Part shown: in pieces, positions 31,800-40,925 of the stretch
How the letters are laid out: every line of letters begins with the position of its first letter
How positions within the stretch are numbered: position 1 is the stretch's first letter
NCBI GenBank assembly: GCA_031425095.1
Contig: JANPIS010000030.1
Span: forward strand, 1-41,336
From: JANNXQ01 sp031425095
Lineage (GTDB): Bacteria; Verrucomicrobiota; Verrucomicrobiia; Chthoniobacterales; Chthoniobacteraceae
Reading direction: 5' to 3'
DNA length: 41,336 bases
Notes under the pieces: generated by a model
The model's database searches: none
What the model saw: only the letters and a program-made list of their open reading frames with translations
What the model was told of the DNA's origin: nothing
Made by a program: the position numbers and the translations under genes

Positions 31800-33368
31800 A
31801 TGGCTGAATCCGAATCTCCAACCCCGATCGCCCCAGCACCGGTGGCAGCGCCCGAAGCCTCCACCAAGGTGGTGAGGATTGGTCGCGCCACGATCGCGCT
31901 GAACGTGCTAACGCAGTTTCTCGTCTTTGTCGCGTTGATCGTGATGATCAATTATCTGGGCTTCCGTCACTACAAACGATGGGACTTTTCGCGGGACAAA
32001 AAGTATGCGCTTTCGTCGCAGACCAAGGCGTTGCTCGGCAATCTGCCAAAGCCAGTGAAGGCGGTGCTCTTCTTCAGCGGAGCGGTTGAGATCTATCCCG
32101 ATGTGCAGGCGCTGCTGCGGGAGTATGAGTATGCTTCGAAGACAAAGTTCAGCTACGAGGTCATTGATCCCTATCGAAACATCACGCGCGCCCAGGAATT
32201 GCAGACAAAGTATAAGTTCGGCGCGAGCGAGAACATTCTGATCCTCGATTACGACGGGAAGTCGAAATTTGTGAATGGGACGGAAATGGCGGAAGTGGAG
32301 CAACCCGATCAGATGGCACAGATGATGGGCCAGGGGCCGAAGCTGAAAGCCTTCAAGGGAGAGCAGGTCATCACGACCGCGCTCATGGAACTGGTGGAGA
32401 GCAAACCGAACAAACTTTATTACCTCACGGGTCACGGCGAGACCGAACTCGAAGGCGAGGGAATGAAGGTTTTCAACGAAAGCCTGAAGCGGCAGAACAT
32501 TCAGGTCTCCGCGCTGACTCTGCTGAACGAAAACACCGTTCCGGAGGATGCGCGCGGGCTCATCCTGAATGCCCCAAAATACGACCTTTCGGAGCTCGAA
32601 CTGCAGCTCCTTGGCACTTACTTCGCCAAGCATGGGCGTCTCTATGTCCTGCTGAATCCCACGATCAAGGCACCGCGTCTGGCCGCATGGCTCACGCAAC
32701 GGGGGATCGCGCCGCAGAACGATCGGGTGATCGCGGTGGGCAAGTCATTGGTGCAGGGTGAGGACGGAAGTGTGGATCTCAAGACGGGCCCGATCATCAA
32801 TCCCGCCTACACCGTCGTGGATAGCAAGACGAAGCTGACGAAGGACATCGCGGGAGTCGGTGCACAGTTTCTCGGGCTGACCCAATCATTCGTTCTCGAC
32901 CGCACGAAAGAGCAGACCGACAAGATCCGACTGACCCCGCTGATCCAGTCCGCAGAAGGCTACTGGGGTGAGACGGAGTTTGTCAGCGACACGCAGACGC
33001 CGTTCTTCGATCCGAAGAAAGACAACGCAGGTCCGCTCAGCATGGCAGCCTCGGCAGAGCAGGGCGGGGTGGCAGATTCCCGGGTGAAAGTGGAAACCTC
33101 GCGGCTGGTCGTGATCGGCAATGGCGAGTTCCTGAGCGATAAATCATATCGACTCTCCGAAGGGCTCTCGAACGACTTCACGACCAACACCCTGAACTGG
33201 CTTCTCGACCGCGAGGAACTGATCGGCATTCCGGCGAAGGAGAAGAAGCAGACGACCATGTCGCTGAACGAAAGTGAGATGAATCGCCTGAAAGCCTTCG
33301 TCCTGCTCATTGTGCCTGGGCTAGCCGGCCTGTGTGGCCTCGCCAACTGGTGGGTGCGGCGAAGCTGA
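31800..33368 (+). CDS. GldG-like ABC transporter auxiliary protein
   Basis: A 522-residue protein of the GldG/ABC_transp_aux type. A Pro/Ala-rich cytosolic start is followed by a membrane segment (about residues 31-53, TIALNVLTQFLVFVALIVMI). A large periplasmic domain then opens with the family landmark WDFSRDKKYALSSQTKALLG and contains FFSGAVEIYPDVQALLREYE, YYLTGHGETELEGEG and GRLYVLLNPTIKAP. A second membrane segment closes the protein (AFVLLIVPGLAGLCGLANWW, then RRS). The periplasmic domain resembles an inactive amidotransferase-like or binding domain and is thought to gate or receive the exported substrate. Stop and next start are 43 bases apart. Confidence 0.88.
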   Translation: MAESESPTPIAPAPVAAPEASTKVVRIGRATIALNVLTQFLVFVALIVMINYLGFRHYKRWDFSRDKKYALSSQTKALLGNLPKPVKAVLFFSGAVEIYPDVQALLREYEYASKTKFSYEVIDPYRNITRAQELQTKYKFGASENILILDYDGKSKFVNGTEMAEVEQPDQMAQMMGQGPKLKAFKGEQVITTALMELVESKPNKLYYLTGHGETELEGEGMKVFNESLKRQNIQVSALTLLNENTVPEDARGLILNAPKYDLSELELQLLGTYFAKHGRLYVLLNPTIKAPRLAAWLTQRGIAPQNDRVIAVGKSLVQGEDGSVDLKTGPIINPAYTVVDSKTKLTKDIAGVGAQFLGLTQSFVLDRTKEQTDKIRLTPLIQSAEGYWGETEFVSDTQTPFFDPKKDNAGPLSMAASAEQGGVADSRVKVETSRLVVIGNGEFLSDKSYRLSEGLSNDFTTNTLNWLLDREELIGIPAKEKKQTTMSLNESEMNRLKAFVLLIVPGLAGLCGLANWWVRRS

Positions 33369-33411
33369 CGATAAATGGCCTGAACGGTTCCAACTTAGGC
33401 AGATTGAAACG

Positions 33412-35367
33412 ATGAAACTGAAGAATACCCTCCTCCTCCTCCTGATCGCGATGGGCGCCTTTGCTTACATCTGGTTCGTGGAGCGGCATCAGAAGAGCAC
33501 CCGGCAGCTCGCGGAAGATGGAAATCTCGTCGCGCAATTCGACCGCGATGATGTCAATACGATCAACATCCGGAGCACCGAAGGAAAGATCGAGCTGAAG
33601 GAGGACGCGAAGGGGACGTGGCAGATCGTCGAGCCGATTCAAGATCGTGCGGATTCGATGGCTGTCGCACAGCTCTTTACCGAGGCGGAAGCGCTGAAGT
33701 ATGTGGAGAGAATCGACGATGAGGGCAAAGGCGTGAGCAAGGAGCGATTGAAGGAGTTTGGGCTTTCGGACTCGAAGGTGAGGGTCCGCTTCACCGGCAA
33801 GGAAAAGCCGGTGGAATTCCTCTGGGGAAAAGACGCGGCGACCGAAGGCAAGCAGTACCTCAAGGTCGATGGCTCGAGCGTCGTGTATGTCGTCGGCGGC
33901 CCGTTGAAGACGACTTTAACCAGGCGGCTTGATGATTTTCGGGATAGGAAACTTGGCGACGTGTCCGCGACGCAGGTGAATAAAGTGACGGTGAAGACGA
34001 GCGCGGGCGAAATCGAGCTGACGAAGGACAACAGTAATCAATGGGCGCTCGTAAAGCCGCTCAAGGCCCGGGGTGACAATGACCGGATCGGCGATCTCAT
34101 CTCGAAAGCGGCCAATGCGCGCATCGAATCGTTCGTCGGTGACGCTGCCAATCTCAGTGCTTACGGACTGCAGGAGCCGCGCGTGACGGTGACGCTCTTC
34201 ACTGCGGAGGGGCCGCCGGTGGCGCTCGATCTCGGTACGAACCCAAAGGATGAAAAGGATAAGGATCGCACTTACGCGAAGCTCTCGACGCGCAATGCGG
34301 TGGTCTTACTGCCGAAGGCGATCGAGTCGCTAATGACGATCAAGCCCAACGATCTGCGGGATCGCACGCTCGCGCGGGTGCAGCCGGATATCGTGGACCG
34401 TGTGACGATCGAGGGTCCCGGTGTGGGAGAGAAGGTCGTGCTCGCTCGCAGCGGGGAATCATGGGTGCGCAAGGTTGGGGACAAAGAGTTGCCCGCGAAT
34501 GCGGATGCTGCGCAGGCGATCGTCGGGCCGTTCATCGGTCAGCAGGTGGCGGACTTCGTCGCGGACGTGGCTACGGATCTTCCGAAGTATGGCCTCGACC
34601 GGCCTTCCGTGAAGGTGACGCTGAGCAGTTACGCGAGCGAAAACACCGCGGAGACCAAGGCAGGCGAAAAGCCGATCGTGTCGGTTCTGATCGGCAAGAT
34701 TGAGGCGGACAAGGTCTTCGCCAAACTCGACGACGAACCCTTCATCGTGTCGCTCCCGATGACGGTGCTCGACGGTCTGCCGACCGATCCACTTGCCTGG
34801 CAACCCACCGAGATTTTCAACGACAAGGCCGACGATGTGGTGGTGCTCGAAGTGATCCGCGAAGGGCAACCGACGGTCGGCGTGGAACTCGACAAAGAGA
34901 AGAAGTGGAAGCTTTCGAAAGGTGACGGTGCGGTGAACCAGAACAGCGTCGGCTCGCTCGTAAACACGCTCGCCGGTTTGCGCGCCGTGCGATGGGTCGG
35001 AGCGACGACGCCCGAACACGGGCTCGAGAAGCCAACGATGACCGTGAGCTACAAGACCGCTGCACGAAGCGGAAAGCTTCACCTGGGCGCTGCCACTCCG
35101 GATGAGATGTGGTATGCGAAAGCCGACGGGCTCACCGGCACCTTTCTCGTGAGTGGTCCGGACAAGACCGCCTTTGAACTTCCGCTCATGGAAAAATCGG
35201 TCGCACCCGCGGCAACGGCGACTCCAGCAGGCGCGCCCCCCGCGGCGAATCCGCCTCCGACTCCACCGACAGTCCCGGCTCCGGTGCAGGACGTTCCTGC
35301 TGTGCCTCTGACGGCGCCGATGCCGACTGAGGCCCCGACTCAACCTGCCACGCCGCCCAAGCCGTAG
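33412..35367 (+). CDS. DUF4340 protein associated with the Gld-type ABC exporter
   Basis: 651 residues from the ATG at 33412, which gives a standard N-terminal membrane anchor (LKNTLLLLLIAMGAFAYIWF). Earlier in-frame codons overlap the GldG-like gene. The periplasmic part consists of repeated beta-rich units with a recurring plan, 'V..I.I....G...L.K....W....P' followed by 'YGL..P...V'. Examples are IELKEDAKGTWQIVEPIQDR, IELTKDNSNQWALVKPLKAR and VVLARSGESWVRKV, paired with LKEFGLSDSKVRVRF, LSAYGLQEPRVTVTL, LPKYGLDRPSVKVTL and PEHGLEKPTMTVSY. I count four such units. The last 60 residues are Pro/Ala/Thr-rich and probably disordered. DUF4340 proteins usually sit beside GldG-type subunits; the molecular role is unknown. 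Confidence 0.88.
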   Translation: MKLKNTLLLLLIAMGAFAYIWFVERHQKSTRQLAEDGNLVAQFDRDDVNTINIRSTEGKIELKEDAKGTWQIVEPIQDRADSMAVAQLFTEAEALKYVERIDDEGKGVSKERLKEFGLSDSKVRVRFTGKEKPVEFLWGKDAATEGKQYLKVDGSSVVYVVGGPLKTTLTRRLDDFRDRKLGDVSATQVNKVTVKTSAGEIELTKDNSNQWALVKPLKARGDNDRIGDLISKAANARIESFVGDAANLSAYGLQEPRVTVTLFTAEGPPVALDLGTNPKDEKDKDRTYAKLSTRNAVVLLPKAIESLMTIKPNDLRDRTLARVQPDIVDRVTIEGPGVGEKVVLARSGESWVRKVGDKELPANADAAQAIVGPFIGQQVADFVADVATDLPKYGLDRPSVKVTLSSYASENTAETKAGEKPIVSVLIGKIEADKVFAKLDDEPFIVSLPMTVLDGLPTDPLAWQPTEIFNDKADDVVVLEVIREGQPTVGVELDKEKKWKLSKGDGAVNQNSVGSLVNTLAGLRAVRWVGATTPEHGLEKPTMTVSYKTAARSGKLHLGAATPDEMWYAKADGLTGTFLVSGPDKTAFELPLMEKSVAPAATATPAGAPPAANPPPTPPTVPAPVQDVPAVPLTAPMPTEAPTQPATPPKP

Positions 35368-35382
35368 CAGGAGTGCCCGAAG

Positions 35383-36111
35383 TCAGGGCTTCCTCGCTGT
35401 ATAGAGGGAGACGATGCCGGCGGTGAGCGGGGTGCAGCGTGCTTCTGCGAAGCCGGCGTCGCGGATCAATGCGCACATCGCGTCGCCTTGCGGGAACTTC
35501 TCAATGGAGTCACCCAGATAGTCGTAGGCCGAGCGTTCACCGGTGAGGAAGGCGGCGAGCCACGGCAGGACGTGGCGCAGATACGGCCGGTAGAGATATC
35601 GCAAGGGTGGGGGCGGCACGGAGAAGTCCAGCACCAGCAAGTGACCGCCGGGAGCGAGCACGCGATGCATTTCCGCCAGCCCGGCGGGCCAGGACTCCAT
35701 GTTTCGCAAGCCGAAGGCGATCGTCACGGCCTCGAATGCACCGGGCGCAAACGGAAGTCGCAGGCCGTCGGCTACGACCAGACGGCCGAAGTCCTTGCGT
35801 TGCGCTTCGAGGAGCATCGGGTGGCAGAAATCCGCACCGACGATGAAGGTGCCGGGGCAGGCGGACCGGAGCGCCAGCGCCAGATCCCCACTGCCGGTCG
35901 CGAGGTCGAGCAGCCGTGCGGGATTCCAGGCCTGGACGATTCGTGCGGCGCGGCGCCTCCACAGGAAATCCATGCCCCCACTGAGAAGGTGATTGGCGAG
36001 GTCGTAGCGGCCGGCGATGGCGGCGAACATGCCCTGGACCATCTCGCGCTTCGGTATGGATGAGGGCGCCTTCACAGGCCGGAAATGGTCACGGATAAAG
36101 GCATACCACAT
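35383..36111 (-). CDS. ubiE: UbiE/MenG-type quinone C-methyltransferase
   Basis: 242 residues from the ATG at 36111, chosen because GAGGGGA lies just before it on the minus strand; in-frame ATGs at 36144 and 36156 are alternatives. The enzyme performs the SAM-dependent C-methylation of demethylmenaquinol (MenG) or the ubiquinone precursor (UbiE). The family signature is FAAIAGRYDLANHLLSGGMD near residue 30. SAM motif I is LLDLATGSGDLALAL (about 67-81), followed by VGADFCHPMLLEAQ. The conserved AVTIAFGLRNMESWPAGLAE and LAPGGHLLVLDFSVP follow, with the C-terminal AGIVSLYTARK. In Verrucomicrobiota menaquinone is the more likely quinone. It converges with the DUF4340 gene and diverges from the hybrid kinase. 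Confidence 0.92.
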   Translation of the reverse strand: MWYAFIRDHFRPVKAPSSIPKREMVQGMFAAIAGRYDLANHLLSGGMDFLWRRRAARIVQAWNPARLLDLATGSGDLALALRSACPGTFIVGADFCHPMLLEAQRKDFGRLVVADGLRLPFAPGAFEAVTIAFGLRNMESWPAGLAEMHRVLAPGGHLLVLDFSVPPPPLRYLYRPYLRHVLPWLAAFLTGERSAYDYLGDSIEKFPQGDAMCALIRDAGFAEARCTPLTAGIVSLYTARKP

Positions 36112-36165
36112 GCTCCCCTCATCCTGTCCAATCCCGAGCCGCATGGCCGGGGACACCTACCGCCC

Positions 36166-37788
36166 ATGCCGAAAAACTTGCTGAGCAAAGCCCGGGTTCT
36201 CATCGTTGACGATGAGCCTTCGAATATCCGGCTGCTCGAGCGCATCCTCGAAGTGTTTCAGGCGGGCTCGGTGCGGAGCGTCACAGATTCACGCGAGACC
36301 CTCTCCACGGTGCTCAGCTACCAGCCAGATATCATCCTGCTGGATCTGAACATGCCGCACGTCGATGGCTACAAGGTGCTGGAGCAGCTCTCCGATGCGA
36401 TCCCGATCGAGGAACGCCAGCCCGTGATCGTTCTGACGGCGGACATCACCCCGGAGGCCAAGCGCCGTGCGCTCACGGCGGGTGCGAAGGATTTCCTGAC
36501 CAAGCCTTTCGACCAGACGGAGGTCGCGCTGCGGATCAAGAACCTCCTCGAAAACCGCTTCCTCCAGCTCGAACTCCGGAAGCAGAATGGCGTGCTCGAA
36601 ATCCTCGTGCAGGAGCGCACCCAGCAGCTCGAATCGACGCTCTCCGAGTTGCGCACCACGCAGGATGCCGTGGTGAAGCAGGAACGCTTGAGCGCACTCG
36701 GAATGATGGCTGGGGGCATCGCCCACGATTTTAACAACGCGCTCACGATGATGCTCGGCTACGGCGAGCTGCTTTTCCCTTGGATCCAGACGCACGGCTC
36801 GGAGCGGGAGATTGGCTTTCTCAAGAACATCATCGCGGCCGCGCAGGATTCGACGCACATCGTCGGCAGATTGCGCGAGTTTTACCGGCCTGCGGAAACC
36901 AACGAGATCCGGGAGTCGCTCGATCTCAATGCCATCGTCGAGCAGGCGATCGCGCTCACCGCGCCGAAGTGGAAGGCGCGCAGCCAGGCGGACGGAATCC
37001 AGATTGCAATGCTCACCGATTTGCGGGAAGTGCCGCGGATCTCCGGCTGTGCGGCGGAGCTTCGCGAGGTGCTGACAAATCTGATCTTCAACGCGGTCGA
37101 TGCGATGCCCTACGGCGGCGCGATCATCATCACCACGTCCGAGGCGGAGGACGAAAGAGTGATGATCGCCGTCTCCGACACGGGAACGGGGATGACCGAC
37201 GAGCAGAAGCAGCGGTGTCTGGAGCCGTTCTTCACGACGAAGGGCGCGCGTGGCACTGGTCTGGGCCTCTCCGTGGTCTATGGCATCCTCCAGCGCCATG
37301 AGGCGCATCTCGACATCGTGAGCCAGCCCGGCCACGGCACTACTTTCAACATTAGCTTCGCAGCGAACACCTCACTCGAAATCACCGGCCCGCAAACCAT
37401 GGAAACTGTCGCCCGTCCCTTGAATATTCTCGTCGTCGATGATCAGGAGCTCATCTGCGAACTCATCGCCGAGTGCCTGCAGAGCGATGGTCACAAGACC
37501 GTGACCGCGGCCAACGGGCGCGAGGCGCTCGAGGTTTTTCGCAAAGCACCGACGGATCTCGTCCTCACCGACCAGTCCATGCCGGGCATGAATGGCGTGC
37601 AGCTTTCCATCGCGATCAAAGAACTCGCACCGGAGACTCCGGTGATCCTGCTCACGGGTTTCGGTGAGGAGATGAATGCGGCGGGCACCGCGCCCGGCGG
37701 CGTGGATCTGGTCGTCGGGAAGCCGGTGAGTGGCGCCGATCTCCGGAAGGCGATTCACGCGGTGACTTCGAAGACTGCAGCGGCTTAG
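36166..37788 (+). CDS. Soluble hybrid histidine kinase (REC-HisKA-HATPase-REC)
   Basis: 540 residues from the ATG at 36166, where receiver homology begins (LLSKARVLIVDDEPSNIRLL); an in-frame codon at 36085 would overlap the divergent ubiE start. Domain order: REC1 (8-130, Asp60 in IILLDLNMPHVDG, Lys in FLTKPFDQ), a coiled-coil linker (130-170), HisKA with His187 in GMMAGGIAHDFNNALTMMLG, and a HATPase with N box LREVLTNLIFNAVDAMPYGG. Then come the G boxes SDTGTGM and KGARGTGLGLSVVYG, and REC2 (415-540, Asp469 in LVLTDQSMPGMNG). No membrane or PAS segment is present, so the input must come through phosphorylation of REC1 or through a partner. This looks like a mid-pathway phosphorelay node. No DNA-binding output domain or adjacent regulator is seen. 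Confidence 0.92.
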   Translation: MPKNLLSKARVLIVDDEPSNIRLLERILEVFQAGSVRSVTDSRETLSTVLSYQPDIILLDLNMPHVDGYKVLEQLSDAIPIEERQPVIVLTADITPEAKRRALTAGAKDFLTKPFDQTEVALRIKNLLENRFLQLELRKQNGVLEILVQERTQQLESTLSELRTTQDAVVKQERLSALGMMAGGIAHDFNNALTMMLGYGELLFPWIQTHGSEREIGFLKNIIAAAQDSTHIVGRLREFYRPAETNEIRESLDLNAIVEQAIALTAPKWKARSQADGIQIAMLTDLREVPRISGCAAELREVLTNLIFNAVDAMPYGGAIIITTSEAEDERVMIAVSDTGTGMTDEQKQRCLEPFFTTKGARGTGLGLSVVYGILQRHEAHLDIVSQPGHGTTFNISFAANTSLEITGPQTMETVARPLNILVVDDQELICELIAECLQSDGHKTVTAANGREALEVFRKAPTDLVLTDQSMPGMNGVQLSIAIKELAPETPVILLTGFGEEMNAAGTAPGGVDLVVGKPVSGADLRKAIHAVTSKTAAA

Positions 37789-37905
37789 GCGAGGGGCGGA
37801 CGCCTTTTCCACCGGCGGCGGAGCGCGCGGAGGCGTGCGCGACACGCGCCAAACGCCGCACTTGCCCATCAGGGCACTCTGCGACGATGTTCGGCCCTTT
37901 TCCAA

Positions 37906-38961
37906 ATGAACCGGGTCTCCGACATCCACGTCATTGCCAATACCCCGCTGCCGTCGCCGCAGTCGCTGGGGGCTGAGATTCCGCGTGGGGAGAAACACGC
38001 CGGTGTGGTGGCCAAAGCGCGGGAGGACATCTCGCGCATCCTTTCAGGTGAAGATCCGCGCTTTCTCCTGATCGTTGGCCCTTGCAGTATTCACGATCTG
38101 GAGGCCGGACGTGAGTATGCCGCGAAGCTTGCGGCGCTGGCGAAGGAGGTGCGGGAGAGCGTGCTCATCGTCATGCGCGTTTATTTTGAGAAGCCCCGGA
38201 CGACGGTCGGGTGGAAGGGGCTCATCATGGACCCCCATCTCGATGGCACGCATGACATTCCTGCCGGTCTGCGGCTTGGGCGCGCCTTCCTCCGCGAAGT
38301 GCTCGATCTCGGTCTCCCGACCGCGACCGAGATGCTCGATCCGATCACGCCGCAATACATCGCGGACCTCACCTGCTGGAGTGCCATCGGCGCCCGCACG
38401 ACCGAAAGCCAGACGCATCGCCAAATGGCGAGCGGTCTATCGATGCCGGTCGGTTTCAAGAACACGACGAGCGGTGCAGTCGGGCCGGCGATCAATGCGA
38501 TCAAGGCCGCGATGCAGCCGCAGACTTTTCTCGGCATCGACGAAGCTGGCCGCGCCAGCGTCGTGGCGACGGAGGGCAATCCGGATTGCCACGTCATCCT
38601 CCGCGGCGGTGACGACGGCGCAAATCACGACGCGGCGTCCGTCGCGAAGACGCTCGCCGCTTTGGAAAAGAACGGCCTGGCGCGCTCGCTGATGATCGAC
38701 GCCAGCCACGCGAACTGCGGCAAGGACTGCCGCAAAATGCCTGCGACCTACCGCGAGATCGTCGAGCTACGCTTCGGCGAGGGACGCGTGCGGGGTGTGA
38801 TCGGTGCGATGCTCGAGAGCAATCTCATCGCCGGCGCGCAGGCCCTCGTCGAAGACAAGTCTGCGCTCGTTTACGGACAATCGATCACCGACCAATGCAT
38901 CGATTGGGTGACGACTGAGGAGTTGGTCCGCGAGACCGCCGCGAAATTCCGCGCGAGCTAA
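37906..38961 (+). CDS. aroG: 3-deoxy-7-phosphoheptulonate (DAHP) synthase, class I AroG/AroF type
   Basis: A 351-residue enzyme of the first shikimate step: phosphoenolpyruvate plus erythrose 4-phosphate gives DAHP, committing carbon to aromatic amino acids. Motifs in order: FLLIVGPCSIHDLEAGREYA (residue 53 on), the PEP/E4P-binding MRVYFEKPRTTVGWKGLI, DPITPQYIADLTCWSAIGAR followed by TTESQTHRQMASGLSMPVGF, VILRGGDDGANHD and the metal-site region MIDASHANCGKDCRKMP. Length and the N-terminal 35-residue extension match the allosteric AroF/G/H-type enzymes, in which that extension takes part in feedback inhibition. Which amino acid inhibits it cannot be read here, so the G/F/H letter is arbitrary. 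It is probably monocistronic and converges with the UPF0114 gene. Confidence 0.93.
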   Translation: MNRVSDIHVIANTPLPSPQSLGAEIPRGEKHAGVVAKAREDISRILSGEDPRFLLIVGPCSIHDLEAGREYAAKLAALAKEVRESVLIVMRVYFEKPRTTVGWKGLIMDPHLDGTHDIPAGLRLGRAFLREVLDLGLPTATEMLDPITPQYIADLTCWSAIGARTTESQTHRQMASGLSMPVGFKNTTSGAVGPAINAIKAAMQPQTFLGIDEAGRASVVATEGNPDCHVILRGGDDGANHDAASVAKTLAALEKNGLARSLMIDASHANCGKDCRKMPATYREIVELRFGEGRVRGVIGAMLESNLIAGAQALVEDKSALVYGQSITDQCIDWVTTEELVRETAAKFRAS

Positions 38962-38973
38962 GGGCGGACGGAG

Positions 38974-39558
38974 TCAGTGCGCGGATGGCGCGGGCGCTTT
39001 GTGAGATCCGCCCATCATCACGCGGTCTGTCCACGCGAGGATCAGCGCTGAGATCAGGAAGACGAAGTGGATGATCACCTGCCAGAGCACAGCCTTATCA
39101 TTGAAGGCGATCTGCGGGGTGATTCCGTGCGCTCCAATGCCGATGAAGGTCTTCAACAAGTGAATCGACGAGATGCTCACCAGTGCCGACGCGAGCTTCA
39201 CCTTCAGCGTGCCCGCGTTCACGTGATCGAGCCACTCTGGCTGATCCGTGTGATCGTCCAGATGCAGGCGTGAGACGAACGTCTCGTATCCGCCGATGAT
39301 CACCATCACGAGGAGATTGGCGATCATCACCACGTCGATCAGGCCGAGGACGCCGAGCATGATCTGCGTGCCCAGTTCCGGTGCACCTGGGACGTGGTGA
39401 AACGCCGCGTGCAGCAGGTGCCAGAGCTCGAGCATGAACTGCCAGACATAAACGCCCTGCGCCACGATGAGCCCGACGTAGAGCGGCGCCTGCAGCCAGC
39501 GGCTGGCGAAGATCGTCTTTTCGAGCAGGGATTCGGCGGCTGGAGTTCGTGCAGGCAC
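38974..39558 (-). CDS. UPF0114 (YqhA-type) inner-membrane protein
   Basis: A 194-residue protein from a GTG start at 39558, with no clear ribosome site. The conserved amphipathic N-terminus LLEKTIFASRWLQAPLYVGL leads into four membrane segments: LYVGLIVAQGVYVWQFMLEL, LGVLGLIDVVMIANLLVMVI, LASALVSISSIHLLKTFIGI and VIIHFVFLISALILAWTDRV. The motifs GGYETFVSR and LDHVNAGTLKVKLA are characteristic of the UPF0114/TIGR00645 family. The family function is not established. It follows the aminopeptidase gene by 51 bases on the same strand and may be co-transcribed with it. Confidence 0.88.
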   Translation of the reverse strand: MPARTPAAESLLEKTIFASRWLQAPLYVGLIVAQGVYVWQFMLELWHLLHAAFHHVPGAPELGTQIMLGVLGLIDVVMIANLLVMVIIGGYETFVSRLHLDDHTDQPEWLDHVNAGTLKVKLASALVSISSIHLLKTFIGIGAHGITPQIAFNDKAVLWQVIIHFVFLISALILAWTDRVMMGGSHKAPAPSAH

Positions 39559-39609
39559 GCGGAGGAAGTAGCGGAGGTCGGCGCGAGCGTCGAGCGGGTG
39601 ATACCGGCG

Positions 39610-40719
39610 TTACGTCAGCCGATCGGGATTCAGCGCCTGGAGCGCCTTGGGGATGAAGATCCCATCCTCGCGAATCAGCGTCTCATCGAAGTACATCCGT
39701 CCACCGCCGTAGTCTGGCCGCTGGATGCTCACCATGTCCCAGTGGACCTGCGAGCGATTGCCATTCTCCGTCTCCTCGTAGCACTGGCCGGGCGTGAAGT
39801 GGAACGAACCATTGATCTTCTCGTCGAAAAGGATGTCCCGCATCGGGTGGAGGATGTGGGGGTTGAAAGCGATCGCAAATTCGCCGATGAAGCGCGCCCC
39901 GGCGTCGCTATCGAGGATCGCGTTCAGCTTAACGGAGTTGTTCGCCGTGGCCTCGACGATCTTGCCGTGCTTGAAGACGAGCCGCACCTGATCGAAGGCG
40001 GTGCCCTGGTAGATCGTCGGCGCGTTGAAGAGAATGTGGCCGTTCACGGAGTTCTTCACCGGTGCGGTGAAGACTTCGCCGTCGGGGATGTTGTGCGTGC
40101 CTCCGCAGCCGATGGCGGCGATGCCCTTGATGGAAAACCCGAGGTCTGTGCCGGGCCCCTCGATCTTCACCCGGTCGGTCCGCATCATCAGTTCCGCCAG
40201 CGATTTCATGCCCGAGGCCATCCGTCCGTAGTCGAGCGTGCAGACGCGGAAGTAGAAATCCTCGAAGGCCTCCGTGCTCATACCGGCGGATTGCGCCATC
40301 GCTGGAGTCGGCCAGCGGAGCACGCACCAGCGCGTCTTTTTCACCCGCCAATCGAGCACCGCCTTCATCTTCCGTGCGACGAGCTTCATTTGCTCGGGCG
40401 GCACGTCGCTCATCTCGGTGCTGTTGTGACCGCCGCGGAGCGCGATGTACGCGTTCATCTTCTTCATCTGCGCGAGGGCCAGCTTCGCGGCGACGTCGAG
40501 TTGCTCTTCTTTCGCGCCGAGGGCCATCTCCCGCGCCACGCGGGCGTGGTGGGTCTGGACGAAGGGAAGGGCGCCCGCCCCGCGCACCGCTCGGATCAGC
40601 GCCACCGTCATCGGCTCAGGAATATCGAAGCTGTCGATCAGCACCTTGTCGCCTTTGCGGAGCCGCGTTGAGTGAGTGACGAGCAGGTGGGCGAGCCGGT
40701 CGCAACGAGGGTCGTTCAT
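39610..40719 (-). CDS. M29-family aminopeptidase (thermophilic metallopeptidase type)
   Basis: 369 residues from the ATG at 40719 (MNDPRCDRLAHLLVTHSTRL), which matches the usual family N-terminus and length; the frame continues 50 codons further upstream without conservation. The C-terminal catalytic half carries the residues expected for the two-metal centre of clan M29: Glu215 (IPDGEVFTAP), Glu280 (RFIGEFAIAFNP), His307 (NGSFHFTPG), His326 and Asp328 (SQVHWDMVSI). It should release N-terminal residues from peptides in the cytoplasm. No signal peptide is present. The gene lies upstream of the UPF0114 gene and diverges from the pilin-like gene across 206 bases. Confidence 0.88.
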   Translation of the reverse strand: MNDPRCDRLAHLLVTHSTRLRKGDKVLIDSFDIPEPMTVALIRAVRGAGALPFVQTHHARVAREMALGAKEEQLDVAAKLALAQMKKMNAYIALRGGHNSTEMSDVPPEQMKLVARKMKAVLDWRVKKTRWCVLRWPTPAMAQSAGMSTEAFEDFYFRVCTLDYGRMASGMKSLAELMMRTDRVKIEGPGTDLGFSIKGIAAIGCGGTHNIPDGEVFTAPVKNSVNGHILFNAPTIYQGTAFDQVRLVFKHGKIVEATANNSVKLNAILDSDAGARFIGEFAIAFNPHILHPMRDILFDEKINGSFHFTPGQCYEETENGNRSQVHWDMVSIQRPDYGGGRMYFDETLIREDGIFIPKALQALNPDRLT

Positions 40720-40925
40720 GATCGCGACACCGTGACAATGCCGCGTGCCGGTGGCGAGAGAGAAGTCGGCCGGGGCACCTTCCGACGGGAAGGCGTCGCT
40801 GAAAGTCGGCTTCGGCGGGCGTGCATGCGCGGGTGCGCGACCATCGCGGAGATTTACGGAGAAAGCCAATCCGCCCTTGGCGCTCGGCGAGTGCGTTTGT
40901 ATTTACATTGGCAATTCTCTCCCCC

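Noticed and set aside
40720..40869. Extended N-terminus for the M29 aminopeptidase
   Set aside because: M29 enzymes usually start close to the ATG at 40719, and the upstream 50 codons show no conserved pattern or signal peptide.
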